Assembly: GCF_963576675.1 (NCBI RefSeq)
Contig: NC_088912.1
Span: 99,601,895-99,665,894, forward strand
DNA length: 64,000 bases
Direction: 5' to 3'
From: Euphorbia lathyris
Lineage: Eukaryota; Streptophyta; Magnoliopsida; Malpighiales; Euphorbiaceae
This document shows, in pieces, positions 1 through 11,622 of this stretch; position 1 is the stretch's first letter; each line of letters opens with the position of its first letter. The notes beneath the pieces are model-generated. The model saw nothing but the letters and a program-made list of their open reading frames with translations, was not told the origin of the DNA and made no database searches. A program made the translations under genes and the position numbers.

Positions 1-2
1 CC

Positions 3-78
3 TGTGGGACTTTCGCATATAGACGGATGCCTTTTGGATTATGTAATGCCCCTGCCACATTCCAACGTTGTATGATGG
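3..78 (+). pseudogene. Athila RT, segment before the solo-LTR insertion
   Basis: Frame 3 of the first 78 bases reads through a classic gypsy RT block (RRMPFGLCNAPATFQRCMM). The reading continues in phase at base 2948 ([18 protein letters not shown]), so these two pieces are one RT gene. The break falls inside the codon after CMM. The domain's N-terminal half is outside the window. Confidence 0.9.
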
Positions 79-2946
79 TGTTAGACGAGGTGCCGCGGCC
101 TAATCTCCCGGGCGGACCGGGGGGTGGACTCCTCATGGCGACGTAAGCGGTGATTGGTGCCGAAAGCAATCAATCATGGAATCAAGCTGCTCGGCAGGAC
201 CGGAGCTCGGAGATATGGAAGAGTCGCCACCCACGAATGGGAAAATGAACACCGATCCCTTGCGGGAGACCGGTGTGGGTTTGGGAAACTTAGGTACGAG
301 CCGAGAAGGCTAGCTCCTTTCCGGAGAAAGGCTACTAGGCACCCCGACATCGCCCGGTTATGAACCACCGGCCTCCTACTCAGCATGTTAGGTGATAACG
401 GACTACTCGTATATTTCTTTAAGTTTAAAATTCATTTGAAACCTTTTCTTTCTCGTTTTGAAAACCGTTTTGAGCATATATTATTGAAAAGCCACTTTAG
501 TAAAGAATCACCCATTTACATCAGTTCAAAATACATAGGAAAGAGATGGGGAGAAGGAAGAATTGGTTTATTTGCAACGTGATTTATGCTTCGTGTTACA
601 TACTAATTCTATACTAATTCACTTCCCCAAAACGAGTTCATTTACATGGTTCGCACCTTAATCGCCGTTGGAACGATTTAGGTACGTTTCAAAACCCCGT
701 TTGATGATATTCACCCGAACCGTCGTTGGAACGACTCAAGCGTTTGAAAACGTTGAGGTAAAAGCCTTTGATAAGAAAATGTGGTTAAACATACAAGTCA
801 ATTTTATTTTGTACAAATCATTTAAGAAAACGATTCAAAACTTCGTTATTTACAATAAATAATAAAAAAACGATTTTAATTACAATGTTCGCTTAATCCG
901 TCGTTGGAATGGATTAAGGTTTTAAAACGTGATGTCTTGGAAATGATTTAAAGATGTCAAGAAAACGTTATTTATACTTTGAGAACCTCTAGAAAAGCTT
1001 TAATTTAAACCAACCAATTAAACTCTCTTTTTGTGGTTTATTTTCCCCTTTTTCACTTAATTGAACCTTACTTGAATATGATAACAACAAATAAGAACTA
1101 GAATCTCAAACTCAACCAATTAAAACATTTCCCCAAATAATATATACATATACATATACGAATTTTGAGAAGAAAAGGATAAAGATATATATACATATAC
1201 ATATGTACCAAAATAAGTAATTAATACCCACCCAAATAATATAGAGAAAATAATGTACCTTAATAAATGGAAATAGTGATGAAAGTATTCAATAAGTATA
1301 ATAACTTCCTATTCTAACAAAAAAAAAAACAAAAATGAAATAGGTTTATAAATAAGAAATTAATATTTAACTTAAATGAAATGAAAAGAGAAACCTATAT
1401 ATATATATATACTTTATTAAGTCTAATTAATTGAAAATGATTTGTGAACACATTAAATAACTATATGTATAATTTAGATGAATTCAAAAGACAAATATAT
1501 ATATATAGATATAATTCAAAAGACAAACTTATATGTGTACATATTATTTATTAAATCAAATTGATGAAAAATGGTATAAGAACCCATTAAATAAGTATAT
1601 GAACAAAGTATTTAAAAATAGTTTAAAAGTATATATTACATAACTATACATATATATATAAAGGACCTAAAGTCTAAAAGTTGTGAAAGGAGGACCAAAA
1701 CAGCATTTTTATATTCTGGCAGATTTACTGACGGAAAATCCGTCGGTAATCAGCAATTAGTGACAGAAAACGCAAATTACAGCAGCACTCCAATTATTTC
1801 CAGATTTATTCAAAAGCTTTAAATTAAGTCTAATTCAATCGTTTTGGATTTCCGAACTACCATAAATGGATCATAGTCAATAACGGAAGTTCCTAAAACG
1901 ACGTTTTTATTTTAAAACGTTATTTGGAAATTTCTTTTTTTAAAAAAAACTTATAATTACAACGTCTTTTAATACCCGAACTACCTTTTTATCGGATCAC
2001 GGTTCGTATTGGGATATCAAAACGAGGTTTTTTATTTTAAAACAAAAACCAAATTTTATTCAGCACGAAATGAAAATTAAATAAATATACCAAATTAAAT
2101 AAAAAGTGATAAAATAAATGAATAACTAAATAAATAAAAACTATGACATAAAAATAAATAAAGGAAAGAAATAAATTAAATAAAATAAAACGAGTCTAGT
2201 CCTCGGATAATACCTTAAATTCGGTATTGACGGTTGACGTTGGTTGATTCCACGAATCGTGCTTCCCGGTGTTTTTGGTAAAATTTTAACTTTTAGGAGA
2301 TTTGGAATTTTTAGGAAAAAAAATGTTTTTTCCCAAAAAATCAATTTTCTCTCTCTAAAAATGTTTAGAGTGAGAAAATCTTTCCCAAAAAGCCTCCCCC
2401 ACAAATGCATGGGGATCCGTGCCTTTTATAGGCATTGGATCCCCAGAAAAAATGGGCGAGCGCCCAACCATCGTTGGGCGCGCGCCCAACCGACGTTGGG
2501 CGTTCGCCCAACGATCGTTGGGCGTTCGCCCAACGGCTGCCGGGCGCGCTCGCCCAACGCCTGCCGGGGCGCGTCTCGCGCTGTCGGGCGCACACGTCCC
2601 GTGGCCGTCGAGCGCCCGTTCCGCGCTGCCGGGCTCGTGCGTCCAACGGACGTCGAGCGCGCGCCACTCGCAGTCGGACGCGTGCGTCCAACGGACATCG
2701 AGCGCGCGCCCCGTACTGCCGGGCGGGCGTCCGACTGTCGTTGGACGCGCGTCGGCTGCCGCTAGGCGCTCGGACCGCGCCGCTGAGCACTCGCGAGCCG
2801 TCCAATCGACGACCGCGACCCACTGTAACTTCTCCTTCCTTATTATATATATATATTTTTTTTGTTTTTTAAAACTTCCGGAATCAACCGCTTCAACCGT
2901 CTTGTTTACAGGTTTTCATCACAGGTCCTCCGACTCGGTGTCTACA
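79..2946 (-). repeat. Solo LTR of a Tat-type element inserted in RT
   Basis: On the minus strand the segment begins TGTAGACACCGAGTCGGAGG and ends CTCGTCTAACA, giving TG...CA ends. It is flanked by GATGG (74-78) and TATGG (2947-2951), a 5-bp target duplication with one mismatch. Its R/U5 portion is clearly homologous, in opposite orientation, to the LTR at 40265-43405; compare 154-600 with 42940-43340, including the 'TTTCCGGAGAAAGG' block. No internal sequence is present, so this is a solo LTR left by LTR-LTR recombination. On the minus strand a TATA-like CCTATAAAAGG sits at about 2421-2432, just downstream of a GC-rich palindrome block. U3 is almost unrelated to the 40265 copy beyond the first 25 bases. 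Confidence 0.88.
2453..2790. repeat. GC-rich palindrome block in U3 of the solo LTR
   Basis: An array of short inverted repeats of the type GGGCG...CGCCC and CCAACG...CGTTGG alternates about every 15-25 bases (for example GTTGGGCGTTCGCCCAAC near 2517). It sits in an otherwise AT-rich LTR. Degenerate copies (CGTCCAACGGACGTCGAGCG) continue to about 2790. It lies directly upstream of the LTR TATA on the minus strand. The apparent long ORFs through this block in several frames are a composition artefact. Confidence 0.8.
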
Positions 2947-2947
2947 T

Positions 2948-3901
2948 ATGGCTATGTTTTCTGACATGGTCGAGGAGTTCCTAGAAATTTTCATGGATGA
3001 TTTTAATGTTGTAGGACCTACTTTCGACCAATGTCTTGAAAACTTGGACCGAGTCTTAGAACGTTGTGAAGACAAAAACTTGGCACTCAATTGGGAAAAG
3101 TGCCAGTTTATGGTCCAAAATTATATAGTATTAGGACACAAGGTGTCGGGGAAGGGGATCGAGGTCGATCCGGCAAAAATTGAGGTAATTGAAAAACTGC
3201 CACCTCCTACCAATGTGAAATTGGTTAGGAGCTTTTTAGGACATGCGGGGTTTTATAGACGGTTCATAAAAGACTTTTCAAAAATCACTAAACCCCTCAC
3301 TCAATTATTACTGAAAGATGCTGATTTTAATTTCAATGAAGAATGTATGCTTGCATTTAAATTACTGAAAAAGAAACTAATCAAAGCACCTATTATGGTA
3401 AGCCCGGATTGGTCCCTTCCCTTTGAGTTAATGTGCGATGCCAGTGATCTGGCCGTAGGAGCCTATCTTGGGCAGAGGGTAGATAAACTTTTTCGCCCAA
3501 TCTTCTATGCTAGCAAAACCTTAAATGATGCACAGCAGAATTATTCAATAACTGAAAAGGAATTGCTAGCCGTAGTTTTTTCCTTTGACAAATTTAGATC
3601 TTATTTGGTGCTGTCTAAGGTAATTATTTTTACTGACCATGCAGCCTTGAGATATCTGATGAGCAAGCAGGATGCAAAACCTAGGCTGATCCGTTGGATC
3701 TTACTACTCCAAGAATTTGACATCGAGATCAGAGACAAGAAAGGGGTGGAAAACGTGATAGCAGACCACCTATCCAGGTTAGAGTCAGATCAGCAATCCT
3801 TAGAGCATGAGGCAATCAAGGAGGTATTCCCGGATGAAACATTATATTCGGTAAAAAACTCTCCCCTGGTTTGCAGACATCGCGAACTACAAAGTCGGTA
3901 A
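2948..3901 (+). pseudogene. Athila RT C-terminal half and RNase H
   Basis: This is the continuation of RT after the solo LTR. The catalytic YxDD-type box reads FMDDF near 2990-3004. It is followed by the RT thumb/connection ([18 protein letters not shown]) and Ty3 RNase H: start FELMCDASD near 3423, [15 protein letters not shown] near 3552, [18 protein letters not shown] near 3633, and IADHLSRLE near 3760. The RNase H acidic residues (CDASD, TEKELL, TDHAAL, ADHLS) are all present. Reading continues past the true end as an out-of-frame tail (from about 3860 to the stop at 3899-3901) because of a one-base shift near 3860. The protein would copy the element RNA and degrade the template. Confidence 0.9.
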
Positions 3902-5147
3902 CATTCTTCCTCTTGATTTAGATGCAAACAAAAGACGTAAGTTTTTGTTCGAAAGCAAACAATATTTTTGGGAAGAACCTTACTTATTTCGATTCTGCAC
4001 CGATGGCATGATTAGGAGATGTATACCTGAGGAGGAGGTAGAGTCAGTGATTAACATGTGCCACTCTAGGGAACCAGGCGGCCACTTTGGGCCAGATAGG
4101 ACAGTGGCAAAAATCCTCCAAAGTGGGCTTTGGTGGCCACAAATGCATAGTGATGTCAATAGTTATATTAAATACTGTGATGCATGTCAGAGAGTAGGGA
4201 ATATCTCTAGGAGGAATGAGATGCTTCAACAAGGCATACTCGTCTGTGAGCTATTTGATGTTTGGGGCATAGACTTTATGGGACCTTTCCCTATGTCACA
4301 CACTAACCAATACATTCTTGTCGCGGTTGATTATGTCTCTAAATGGGTAGAGGCCGAAGCCTTACCCACAAACGATGCTCGAGTAGTGATAAAATTTCTG
4401 AAAAAGAATATCTTTACCAGATTTGGAACCCCCCGGACTATCATCAGTGATGGGGGATCCTATTTCTGCAATAAGCAGTTTGACACGTTGCTCCAAAAGT
4501 ATGGCGTAGCCCATAGGGTCGCAACACCTTACCATCCTCAGACAAGTGGTCAGGTAGAAGTGTCAAACAGAGAGCTAAAACGCATTCTGGAGAAAACGGT
4601 GGGGAATGCTAGAAAAGATTGGAGTCTTAAACTGGACGATGCTCTTTGGGCATACGGGACAGCATTCAAGACTCCCATAGGAATGTCCCCCTACCGTTTA
4701 GTTTTCGGGAAATCTTGTCATTTGCCTGTTGAATTAGAGCACAAAGCTTATTGGGCGCTGAAATTTCTAAACTTTGACCCTAAACTTTCAGGTGACCTAC
4801 GGTTAACACAACTACATGAACTGGATGAGCTCCGATATAACTCTTACGAGAATGCCAAACTATACAAAGAATGAACCAAGAGGGTGCACGATAAAAAATT
4901 ACAGCGGAAAACCTTCCAAAAAGGCGACCAAGTACTGCTTTATAACTCCCGATTGAGATTCTTCCCTGGCAAGCTCAAAAGTAGATGGTATGGACCATTC
5001 TCAGTTCTTGACGCACATCCCTCCGGTATGGTCGAGATTATGTTGAATGATGGAACCACCCAGAAAGTAAATGGACACCGACTCAAACTTTATCTCGGTA
5101 AAGACACTTCGGGTGTCCAAATCCTTCATCTTCAAGATGATCAGTAA
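3855..5147 (+). pseudogene. Athila integrase
   Basis: The frame opens after TAA at 3852 and picks up the pol reading at [10 protein letters not shown], so pol is shifted by one base just upstream. Integrase features in order: zinc-binding HHCC-like region ([11 protein letters not shown] ... YCDACQRVG, about 4060-4195); catalytic core with D in [10 protein letters not shown] (about 4264), D in [10 protein letters not shown] (about 4440) and E in [13 protein letters not shown] (about 4553); then the Athila C-terminus LPGKLKSRW-like FFPGKLKSRWYGPF and KVNGHRLKLYLG. An in-frame TGA at 4872-4874 interrupts KE(*)TKRVHD. Apart from that stop the integrase is intact to the TAA-type end at 5145-5147. 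Confidence 0.88.
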
Positions 5148-6712
5148 GTTGTCTCCTCCACCCTAACTCTTTACACTCGTACTTCATGATTTGTGATGCA
5201 ATGTTGGAACTTATTGCATATTTTTAGTGTGAGGAGGAGGGGTAGACAAACTTACAAAAATTGTATAAATTTTTTAATTTTTGTTGCGTCGTGTCTAGTT
5301 TAGTTTTGCGTTTTTCGGGTTTTATTTATGTTTTGCATGTTAGGACCTAAAACCGTGAACCTCCTTCGAATCTAAACTTCGTTATTTGTACTTGAGGGCT
5401 GAGAATCGAATCTAATATTGCATGACGACTAGTTTAGGTGTAGGACACAATCATTGTATCTGTAAGAGCATGAGCTAAAGTTTGCATTTAGACCCTACTT
5501 TTGAAGAAATTCTAAAATCATTACTTAGGTAGATAGCTTGAGAATTGAAGGCATGTGATGTTGAACTTGAGTTTGGGAAAAACTAGTAAACACAAAATTG
5601 AAACCCAAAGAATTGTGAGTTGAATTTGAGCCTAAGAGCGAACATCGAAAAGCTCTTCTTCTTGACATTTTTGTGTGAATGCTTTGACTTGTGGAAAGAT
5701 TACAGATTTTTCACCTAATACTATGTTGAACCTACATGCAATGGTTTGAGATGATAAACGATGAATCAGCCTCATTAGAATTAACCCTTTTCTTTACCTT
5801 ATTTTTTCTTTTTTCATCCACTCTAGGAAGCCCCTTTGAGCCTATATTTTTGTAGTTTGTAGAATTTTTCTTTCGCCCTAACCCTTATTTTTGCAAACTA
5901 TCACTTAGTTTGTTACCTAACCCAAGTTTTTGCAAAGCTCAAATTGAGCCTTTGCTTTCTCCTAGCGCTTTTTCTTTGTTTATGGCATTATAGTAGCAAG
6001 CCAAAAGGCTAAGAAGTGAATGAGCATCACTATCCCAAAAAGAAAAAAAAGGAGAAAAGGGAAAAAGAGAAAAACAGAAAAAAGGGAAAAGAAAAGAGAC
6101 GAACAAAAAGGGGAGAACTTCATTCCCCAGTTCTTAAAATAAAAAACGTCTTGAGAAAACATCCCAAAAAGAGAATAGTGAATAAATAAAAAGCTCAGTC
6201 ACTTCATACTCGCTAAAGCCATTTTAACTTTATTTTTCTAGCGCTAGAACTATTAACCCTTGTTGTACCTTTAACCCTCTAACCACATTACAACCCCAAT
6301 TAGAGGCTGTTTTTGATATCATCGGAGTCATATCTCATAGTAGAGGAACTCGGATGAACGTGCAAAATCAACATAATCCTAAGCAAGAACATAAGCCGAG
6401 AGTAAACACTTTAGCCACCAAAATTGTGTGAATGAGTGAACTACCTATGGTGAGGTGTTTTACTTAGCGATCCCCTCAAGCTCGTTTAATTGAACATGTG
6501 TCCTTTTGCTTAAAACTATGACCTATGATAATTGAAATGCGGCTTTTGGATATCGTGTCTCTACTTTGTATTTCCGAATGCATGTAATTACAGATGCTCG
6601 AAATTGTGTCAAGCACCTAGTCAAACCGGGAGGTTTTCTAGCTTGCTTGTGATTGCGGGTTTAGTTTTTTAGTTTACTTGGGGACAAGTAAAGTTTTAAG
6701 TGCGAGGAGGTT
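5148..6712 (+). other. Post-pol non-coding spacer and PPT of A1
   Basis: About 1.56 kb follows integrase with no supportable gene. A purine-rich run at 5228-5242 (GTGAGGAGGAGGGG) looks like an internal or secondary polypurine tract. The terminal tract GTGCGAGGAGGTT sits at about 6700-6712, directly before the LTR. Just upstream is ACTTGGGGACAAGTAAAG, a phrase typical of the 3' spacer of Athila elements. The stretch 6040-6110 is low-complexity purine sequence. Confidence 0.75.
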
Positions 6713-8305
6713 TGATAGGGGTCAAAAACCCCTATCTTTGGGTATGGTTTTAGGACGGGTTTTAGCATTATTTAGTTAATAAGCGAGCATTTCTCGCATT
6801 TAAATGCTTTTGTGTGAGTTAGTTAGGAATTGGAAACGTTTTATTTATTTTTCGTTGTTTAGGCTCGTTTTATGACCAATCTAGGCAATTACGGCCAAAA
6901 TAGCATGCATAGTATAATTCCGTTATCTTTTGAAGCTAATTGGTCCGTCAAAAGTCGCACCAAACGAAGCGTTTGCTCGAAATAAGCGATTGGCGGATCA
7001 ATTTAGCCTTTGGACTAATGTTATCTGGAGTTTCTGTACGTGCGCAGGTATAAGTTCGGACGAAAAAGGGCATCGACGGCAGTCGGTAAGCACGCGGGGG
7101 CATACCGGGCAAAAATGCTCGACGAGCGGGCATCCGTAGGCCATGCCTGCTCGCCGAGCAGGCCCCTGGAGGCCTACTCGCCGAGCAGGCCATGCCTGCT
7201 CACCGAGCAGGCCGCCAGGCGCCTGCTCGCCGCGAGTAGCGCCTGCTCGCCGAGCAGACCTGCGGCCCACGAAGCCATGATGGACCCCACGACTTCCTAC
7301 ACTAATAAAGACACGAAAATAGGTCAAAAAGAGGGCCGAGCCACGCCTATAAATAGAGTTTTTCCAATGTAATTTCATATCTTTTATCTTTGTAATTTTC
7401 TTAGTTTTTCCTCTTGAGAAATCCTCTCCACCTCCTCCATATCCTTCAAACCTCCATTGAAGACACCTCCGAAGCTCCGTTCACCGAGGATTGCTCAAGC
7501 TCCATCCTTAAGTCCTAGAAAGACGCATGCATTGGTAGACAGGTTCCCTGAAAGGGATTTTTCTTCTTTTACATTCTGTCTAGCCTCTGATACATGTTAT
7601 GAATTCTAGGCTTATTGTAACTTCGTGACAATATTTTCCATCTTTGATATATATTATAGTTCTTGTTCATTCAATTGTTTTAATGCTTTAATCTTTGTCT
7701 TACGCTTTGTCTGATTGGTTTAACTCATTCGATAATCCCAAAATCAAGTTGGCACATATTGCGAGCTGAATCTGACCTAGTCAGTGCCTATAGGATTGAC
7801 GACCCTATAGAAGATTAAGCCCAAATTGCTGAGCCTTAGAGTTTGTTTCGGCCTTACAAGGGAATCACGAACTAGGAACTTTAGGAGGATAGGTCGGGTT
7901 AATCGCCTCGGACACAAGTGACTTAGGTTTTAATTCAATTGCTTAAACAATATATTTTCATTATCATCGTATCCCTTCATGTTCCTTCGGATAATTGCAT
8001 TGGTAAAAGATAACTTAGGAGTAGTTTAACTTAATTAGGGGTAGAGTAACTTAATCAGGCGTAGAATAACTTAGTTAGAATCAGATAACTTAGCTAGGAA
8101 TAGTATAATTCAACCTAGGAGTAGATTAACTTAGCAAAACCAACTCAAAACCCCCTAAGCCTAGATAACACCTGAAACCAAGTAACTCGATACTTGCAGA
8201 AATAAATCCTGTGGACGATAACCTGGACTTAACCAGAAATTTATTACTTGATAACGACGGGGTACACTTATCCCTTAGTGAGGCTTCTTCACGGAATCCG
8301 CATCA
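6713..8305 (+). repeat. 3' LTR of A1
   Basis: It starts TGATAGGGGTCAAAAACCCC right after the polypurine tract and ends about GGAATCCGCATCA. A TATA box (GCCTATAAATAGAG) lies near 7346-7360, with a GC-rich palindrome block 90-200 bases upstream. The tail (ATTACTTGATAACGACGG, GGTACACTTATCCC) matches the tail of the minus-strand LTR at 11623-13353, supporting a shared lineage. The right end is inferred from this alignment; the matching 5' LTR and target duplication are outside the window. Confidence 0.75.
7145..7257. repeat. CTGCTCGCCGAGCAG palindrome array in 3' LTR
   Basis: Three near-perfect 19-bp palindromes occur at 7145-7163, 7172-7190 and 7194-7212 (GCCTGCTCGCCGAGCAGGC and two variants). 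Further partial copies run to 7257. They are GC-rich in an AT-rich LTR and lie upstream of the TATA box near 7350. Confidence 0.85.
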
Positions 8306-8475
8306 GGGGGCGCCCCGCGTAGGAGGTGCGTTTATTCTCTTTTTGGGTAGAGACCCAAATACGCGGGGCGCAGTAAGAGGGGCGCCCCGCGTGTTCGTGT
8401 TTCTGGACAGTTTATACAAGAAAAAGGAGGATTACGCGAGGCATACAAGGAGGTACGCCCTGCGTGAATTTTATT
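8306..8475. repeat. Paired ACGCGGGGCG / CGCCCCGCGT motifs
   Basis: Inverted motif pairs occur here: GGGCGCCCCGCGTAGG at the left edge, ACGCGGGGCGC near 8350, GGGCGCCCCGCGTG near 8378, and a degenerate pair ACGCGAGGC / TACGCCCTGCGTG near 8433-8465. They belong to the same motif family as 9985-10660 and the A2 LTR, and lie 3' of the A2 ORF. Confidence 0.7.
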
Positions 8476-8680
8476 GTTGGTGCAAAATTTAAAAACATAT
8501 TAAAGATAAAACGATTACGAAAACAAAACGACATAGCACGAAACACAAAAAGTTATAAATATATTAAAAATAAAAAGGGAAGTACAAGAAAAACACAAAA
8601 GATAACAAAACTAACTACGGAAACATCAAAAATAAAAACGAAAAAGCAAAGAAAATATAAAACATAAAAAGAAATGGAGA

Positions 8681-9871
8681 CTATGGTTGAGGCGGAGGAG
8701 GATTGCTGTGGAGGTTGAAGTAGGAGGCGAAGGAGTTGGTGAGGGCATCAAAGCGAGCATCGAGATGGACCCGATCCTCTCGTTGTTGCGCCTCAATGGT
8801 GTCAAAGCGGGAGTCAAAATGGGCCCGATCACGACGTTGGTTGCCCTCCAAAATGTCCAACTGGGCATAAAGAGCGTTGAAGTCGTGGAGGGGTGGAGGG
8901 TTGAAATTGAGACCCATATCCGAATCCGAACCCGAACCCCCCTCCTCGTGAGAGTGAGCCGCCCCCGAAGTCTCACCCGGGCTCGAAGTGGAACGGTTGA
9001 GGGACTTAAAGGCATTTTTGTCCACGGGCCGAGATCCAAGACTCCGGAGGTGCTCAAGGGCAGCCGTGCCAAGAGCGGAGGTGGCAAAGGTAGTGATGAG
9101 ATGTCCCAACCCGATTTTGCCACGTTTCCGAGTGGAAATGTGATGAAGTTGGACGGCCACGAGGAAGGAAAGGTCGTAGGCGCGGTTGTTGGCACAACAA
9201 TAGAGCGCCAAAAGTTCGTCTTTGTTGACCTTAGTGGATTCAGACTTCCCCGAAAAGTAGAAAGAGATGAAGCGGTGGAGAAGTTGGAGGATTGGATCAC
9301 GAATAAGGGCCGGACGGAGGTTGGAGATGTCGTAATGATCGGACCCGGTGATGGAGGTCCAAAACTCATGAGCGGAAGCACCCTCGGGCCAATGGGCGAT
9401 GCCACCCTCCGCTTATCGGGTGAAATGGTTGCGGATCCATTGGGTGTCAATAGAAAATGGTTGGTTGTGGAGGCGGAAGTTGAAGAGGGCGGCACCGGGG
9501 ACGTTGTTAGAGGTGAGGGTGGTGTAGAACTCGATCACTAAGGAAGGGTAGACGAGTTGACGGGTGCAAAAATGATCGTACCACCCGAGGTCATGAAGAC
9601 GAGCTTCAAAAACGCTACCAAGATCATAGTGATCAAGTGTGCTTCGTTGGATGTACGGGAGCGCCATAATGTGGGCGGCGGAGAGTAGTTGGTAGTTGTG
9701 GGCTTCCTCTTCGGTTAGGAGATGAAAAGGAGCCCGATATTGGCGGGTGAGTGGTGGTGTTTGTTCCCGTTCGGGTGATGGTGGTGGTTGTTGATTTTGG
9801 GCGGAACGGGAAGATCGGGCCCTAGTGGACCGTGGGGGACGCATGTCGGCGGTTTGTTTTCGCCTAACCAT
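8681..9871 (-). pseudogene. A2 ORF, putative plant transposon-protein (Athila ORF1/env-position) family
   Basis: This is a 396-codon reading frame on the minus strand with a single in-frame TAA at 9413-9415; the reading is otherwise continuous. The N-terminus is basic and Pro/Arg-rich. The core has YPSLVIEFYTTLTSNN and PFSIDTQWIRNHF, resembling the 'putative plant transposon protein' domain found in extra ORFs of Athila and SIRE elements. A helical middle (LALYCCANNRAYDLSFLVAV) follows, then an acidic segment (HEEGGSGSDSDMG) and a repeat-rich coil-like tail with DRAHFDSRFD and DRVHLDARFD. It sits after the post-integrase phrase, i.e. in the env position. No signal peptide or membrane segment is clear, and the function is unknown. 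The open frames on the plus strand over this gene are shadows. Confidence 0.65.
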
Positions 9872-11598
9872 GGTGTGAGTGAGGGGTTTTAGAGAGTGTG
9901 TAGGAAGGTTGTGAGGAAGAAGAAGAAGAAAATGAGGGGTTTATATAAGGGGAAAATGGGGAATCCAAGTAAAACTCGGATTCCCAGAGGGGTACGCGGG
10001 GCGTGAAGGGGCCACGCCACGCGTATCCCTCCCCCTGAACTTATTTTACACAAAAATGGTGCGGTACGCGGGGCGTGAAAGGTGGCATACCTCGCGTATC
10101 GCACCTCTTGCCCCTTTTTGATGGAAAAAAGGGCGAGGACGCAGGGCGTACATAGGGGCACGCCCCGCGTAAAAGACAGAAGATGAAACAATTATTTTTT
10201 CGGTTTTTCCGATTTTTCTGATTTTTATTTTGGTGTTTTATGGTTTATTAATGCATTTTTAATGATTTCATAATTTGTAATTAAGAGGGTAGTTTAAATA
10301 AGATTAATGGAGGGAAGGTGAAAGGATTTAAATTTGAAAAAGATGAAAGGTGATTGGAGGGAAGAGGAGGTGGAGTGTGGAAGTGGGAAAGGTGTATAGG
10401 GAAGAGGAGTGATGGGAAGTTCGAGAGAAGGAGTGTTGCCATGGGGAGTTGTGATTCACAACTCCCCGAGGATACGCGAGGCATGCCCTGGGGTACGTCC
10501 CGCGTGTCCTCCCACGGGGCATTTATTTAGGAGAGGGTTGTTATCCAAAGGGTACGCGGGGCGTGGTAGGAGGTACGCCCCGCGTAGTGTGTCTTTTATT
10601 GAGTAAAATGGGCAAACACACAATTGCGCGAGGCACATAGGGTTGTACGTCCCGCGTAGCTTAAAATTTTTGGATTTTTCCTTTAATTTATGAAAAATAA
10701 AAATAAAAATAAAAATAAAAATAAAAATAGAAATGAAGATAAAAAATTGATAAGAATAACTCAAAGAAATGAAATGAATCGGCCAGAAAACGGAATGTGG
10801 AAAGTAAAAGTTGGGAACGAAAAACTCCCTTATTCGAGCTTGGGCTGCCTCCCAAGAAGCGCTACGTTAGAGTCGGTGAGCTCGACTTAACATTTCCTCC
10901 TAGGTGTATGCTTCCATTCGCGTTAGAAATTCAAATTCTTGAATAAACAACCCGTACCTGCAAAACGAGTTATTAGTCTCAACAAAAATTAATAAAAACC
11001 AAAAACTACATTTAAAGAAATTAATGAAGAGTTTAGTTTGCTTCCTTTTTGACTCCTTTGGTAGTTCAAAAAGAGTGAAATATTCCGAGGTAGAAGGAAC
11101 CTCAAACTCTTCTAGTTTTGGATTCATTTCCATGGGTCCGCACACAACCGGCTCATCGATGTCCGTTTCCTTATAAATGAAACAACCTTCATGATTTGGG
11201 GAATCCTTTTGAGAGAACTCAATTAACTTGAGCTTTCCATTTTGACAACCGAATTGGAACCTCGAATTGATTCGTCCGCGGTTGAATCAAGAGGAGACTT
11301 CAATCTGGCAAGTAGATTTTCCAAATCCCTGAAATATGCCTCAGTGTTAGATAATCCTTCATGAATGTCTTTAAGCATAGAGATTACCGCATCGAATTGT
11401 AAGGTTGATTGTTGGTGCGAACATTCGTCATCTATGAGGTCGTCCCACAGACGACGACTATGAGGCATCATACCATGAAACAAATCATTAGTAACAACAC
11501 AAAACAAAATAAATTATTCACACAAAAAGAGAGTAATATTTACAAATTCTTAAACTAACAATAAAACGTTTTTGTCTAATATTGCAAGAAATTATAAA
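9872..11598 (-). other. A2 leader and gag-pol deletion junction region
   Basis: There is no recognisable domain between the PBS and the ORF. Two small minus-strand frames (11507-11223 and 11145-10900) have no similarity I can name. TTGGGAGGCAGCCCAAG near 10839-10855 is the phrase that normally follows Athila integrase; the same phrase follows the integrase C-terminus in A3 near 18240. A (AAAAAT)n-type A-rich run lies at 10690-10730. Confidence 0.55.
9985..10660. repeat. Cluster of TACGCGGGGCGT inverted-motif pairs
   Basis: At least six pairs of TACGCGGGGCG(T/A) and its complement CGCCCCGCGTA are spaced 10-20 bases apart, near 9990-10025, 10066-10100, 10136-10172, 10474-10504, 10552-10588 and 10625-10660. 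Arms vary by C-to-T or G-to-A changes (GCGAGGC, GTCCCGCG). Each pair could form a stem with a short loop. Confidence 0.8.
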
Positions 11599-11616
11599 TC
11601 CCCGGCAACAGCGCCA
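11599..11616 (-). promoter_or_regulatory. Primer-binding site of A2
   Basis: On the minus strand TGGCGCTGTTGCCGGGGA follows the LTR end (ACATCA) after six bases. It matches the PBS usual for Athila elements, TGGCGCCGTTGCCGGGGA, with one change. Confidence 0.85.
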
Positions 11617-11622
11617 AAAACT

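Larger units (their letters stand above)
1..8305 (+). mobile_element. Athila-lineage Ty3/gypsy element A1 (3' portion)
   Basis: The window opens inside a Ty3/gypsy pol. In order it shows RT, RNase H, integrase (chromodomain not seen), a 1.6-kb non-coding spacer, a purine-rich tract and an LTR starting TGATAGGGG. The RNase H tail (ADHLSRLE) and integrase tail (KVNGHRLKLYLG) are characteristic of the Athila lineage. The 5' LTR, gag and protease lie left of the window. RT is interrupted by a solo LTR at 79-2946, and pol carries one frameshift near 3860 and one in-frame TGA at 4872-4874, so this copy is inactive. It appears to have inserted into the minus-strand element that resumes at 8306. Confidence 0.85.

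Noticed and set aside
154..862. Small ORFs near the window start
   Set aside because: They lie within the solo LTR; the same region in the 40265 LTR lacks matching conserved frames beyond chance similarity.
2244..2964. Several overlapping ORFs of 145-181 codons on both strands
   Set aside because: They run through the GC-rich palindrome block of a solo LTR, are Arg/Ala/Pro-rich in every frame and have no domain. They arise from composition.
8687..9541. A 284-codon plus-strand ORF
   Set aside because: It is the antisense shadow of the A2 ORF at 8681-9871, whose minus frame has domain-like features and the correct element orientation.
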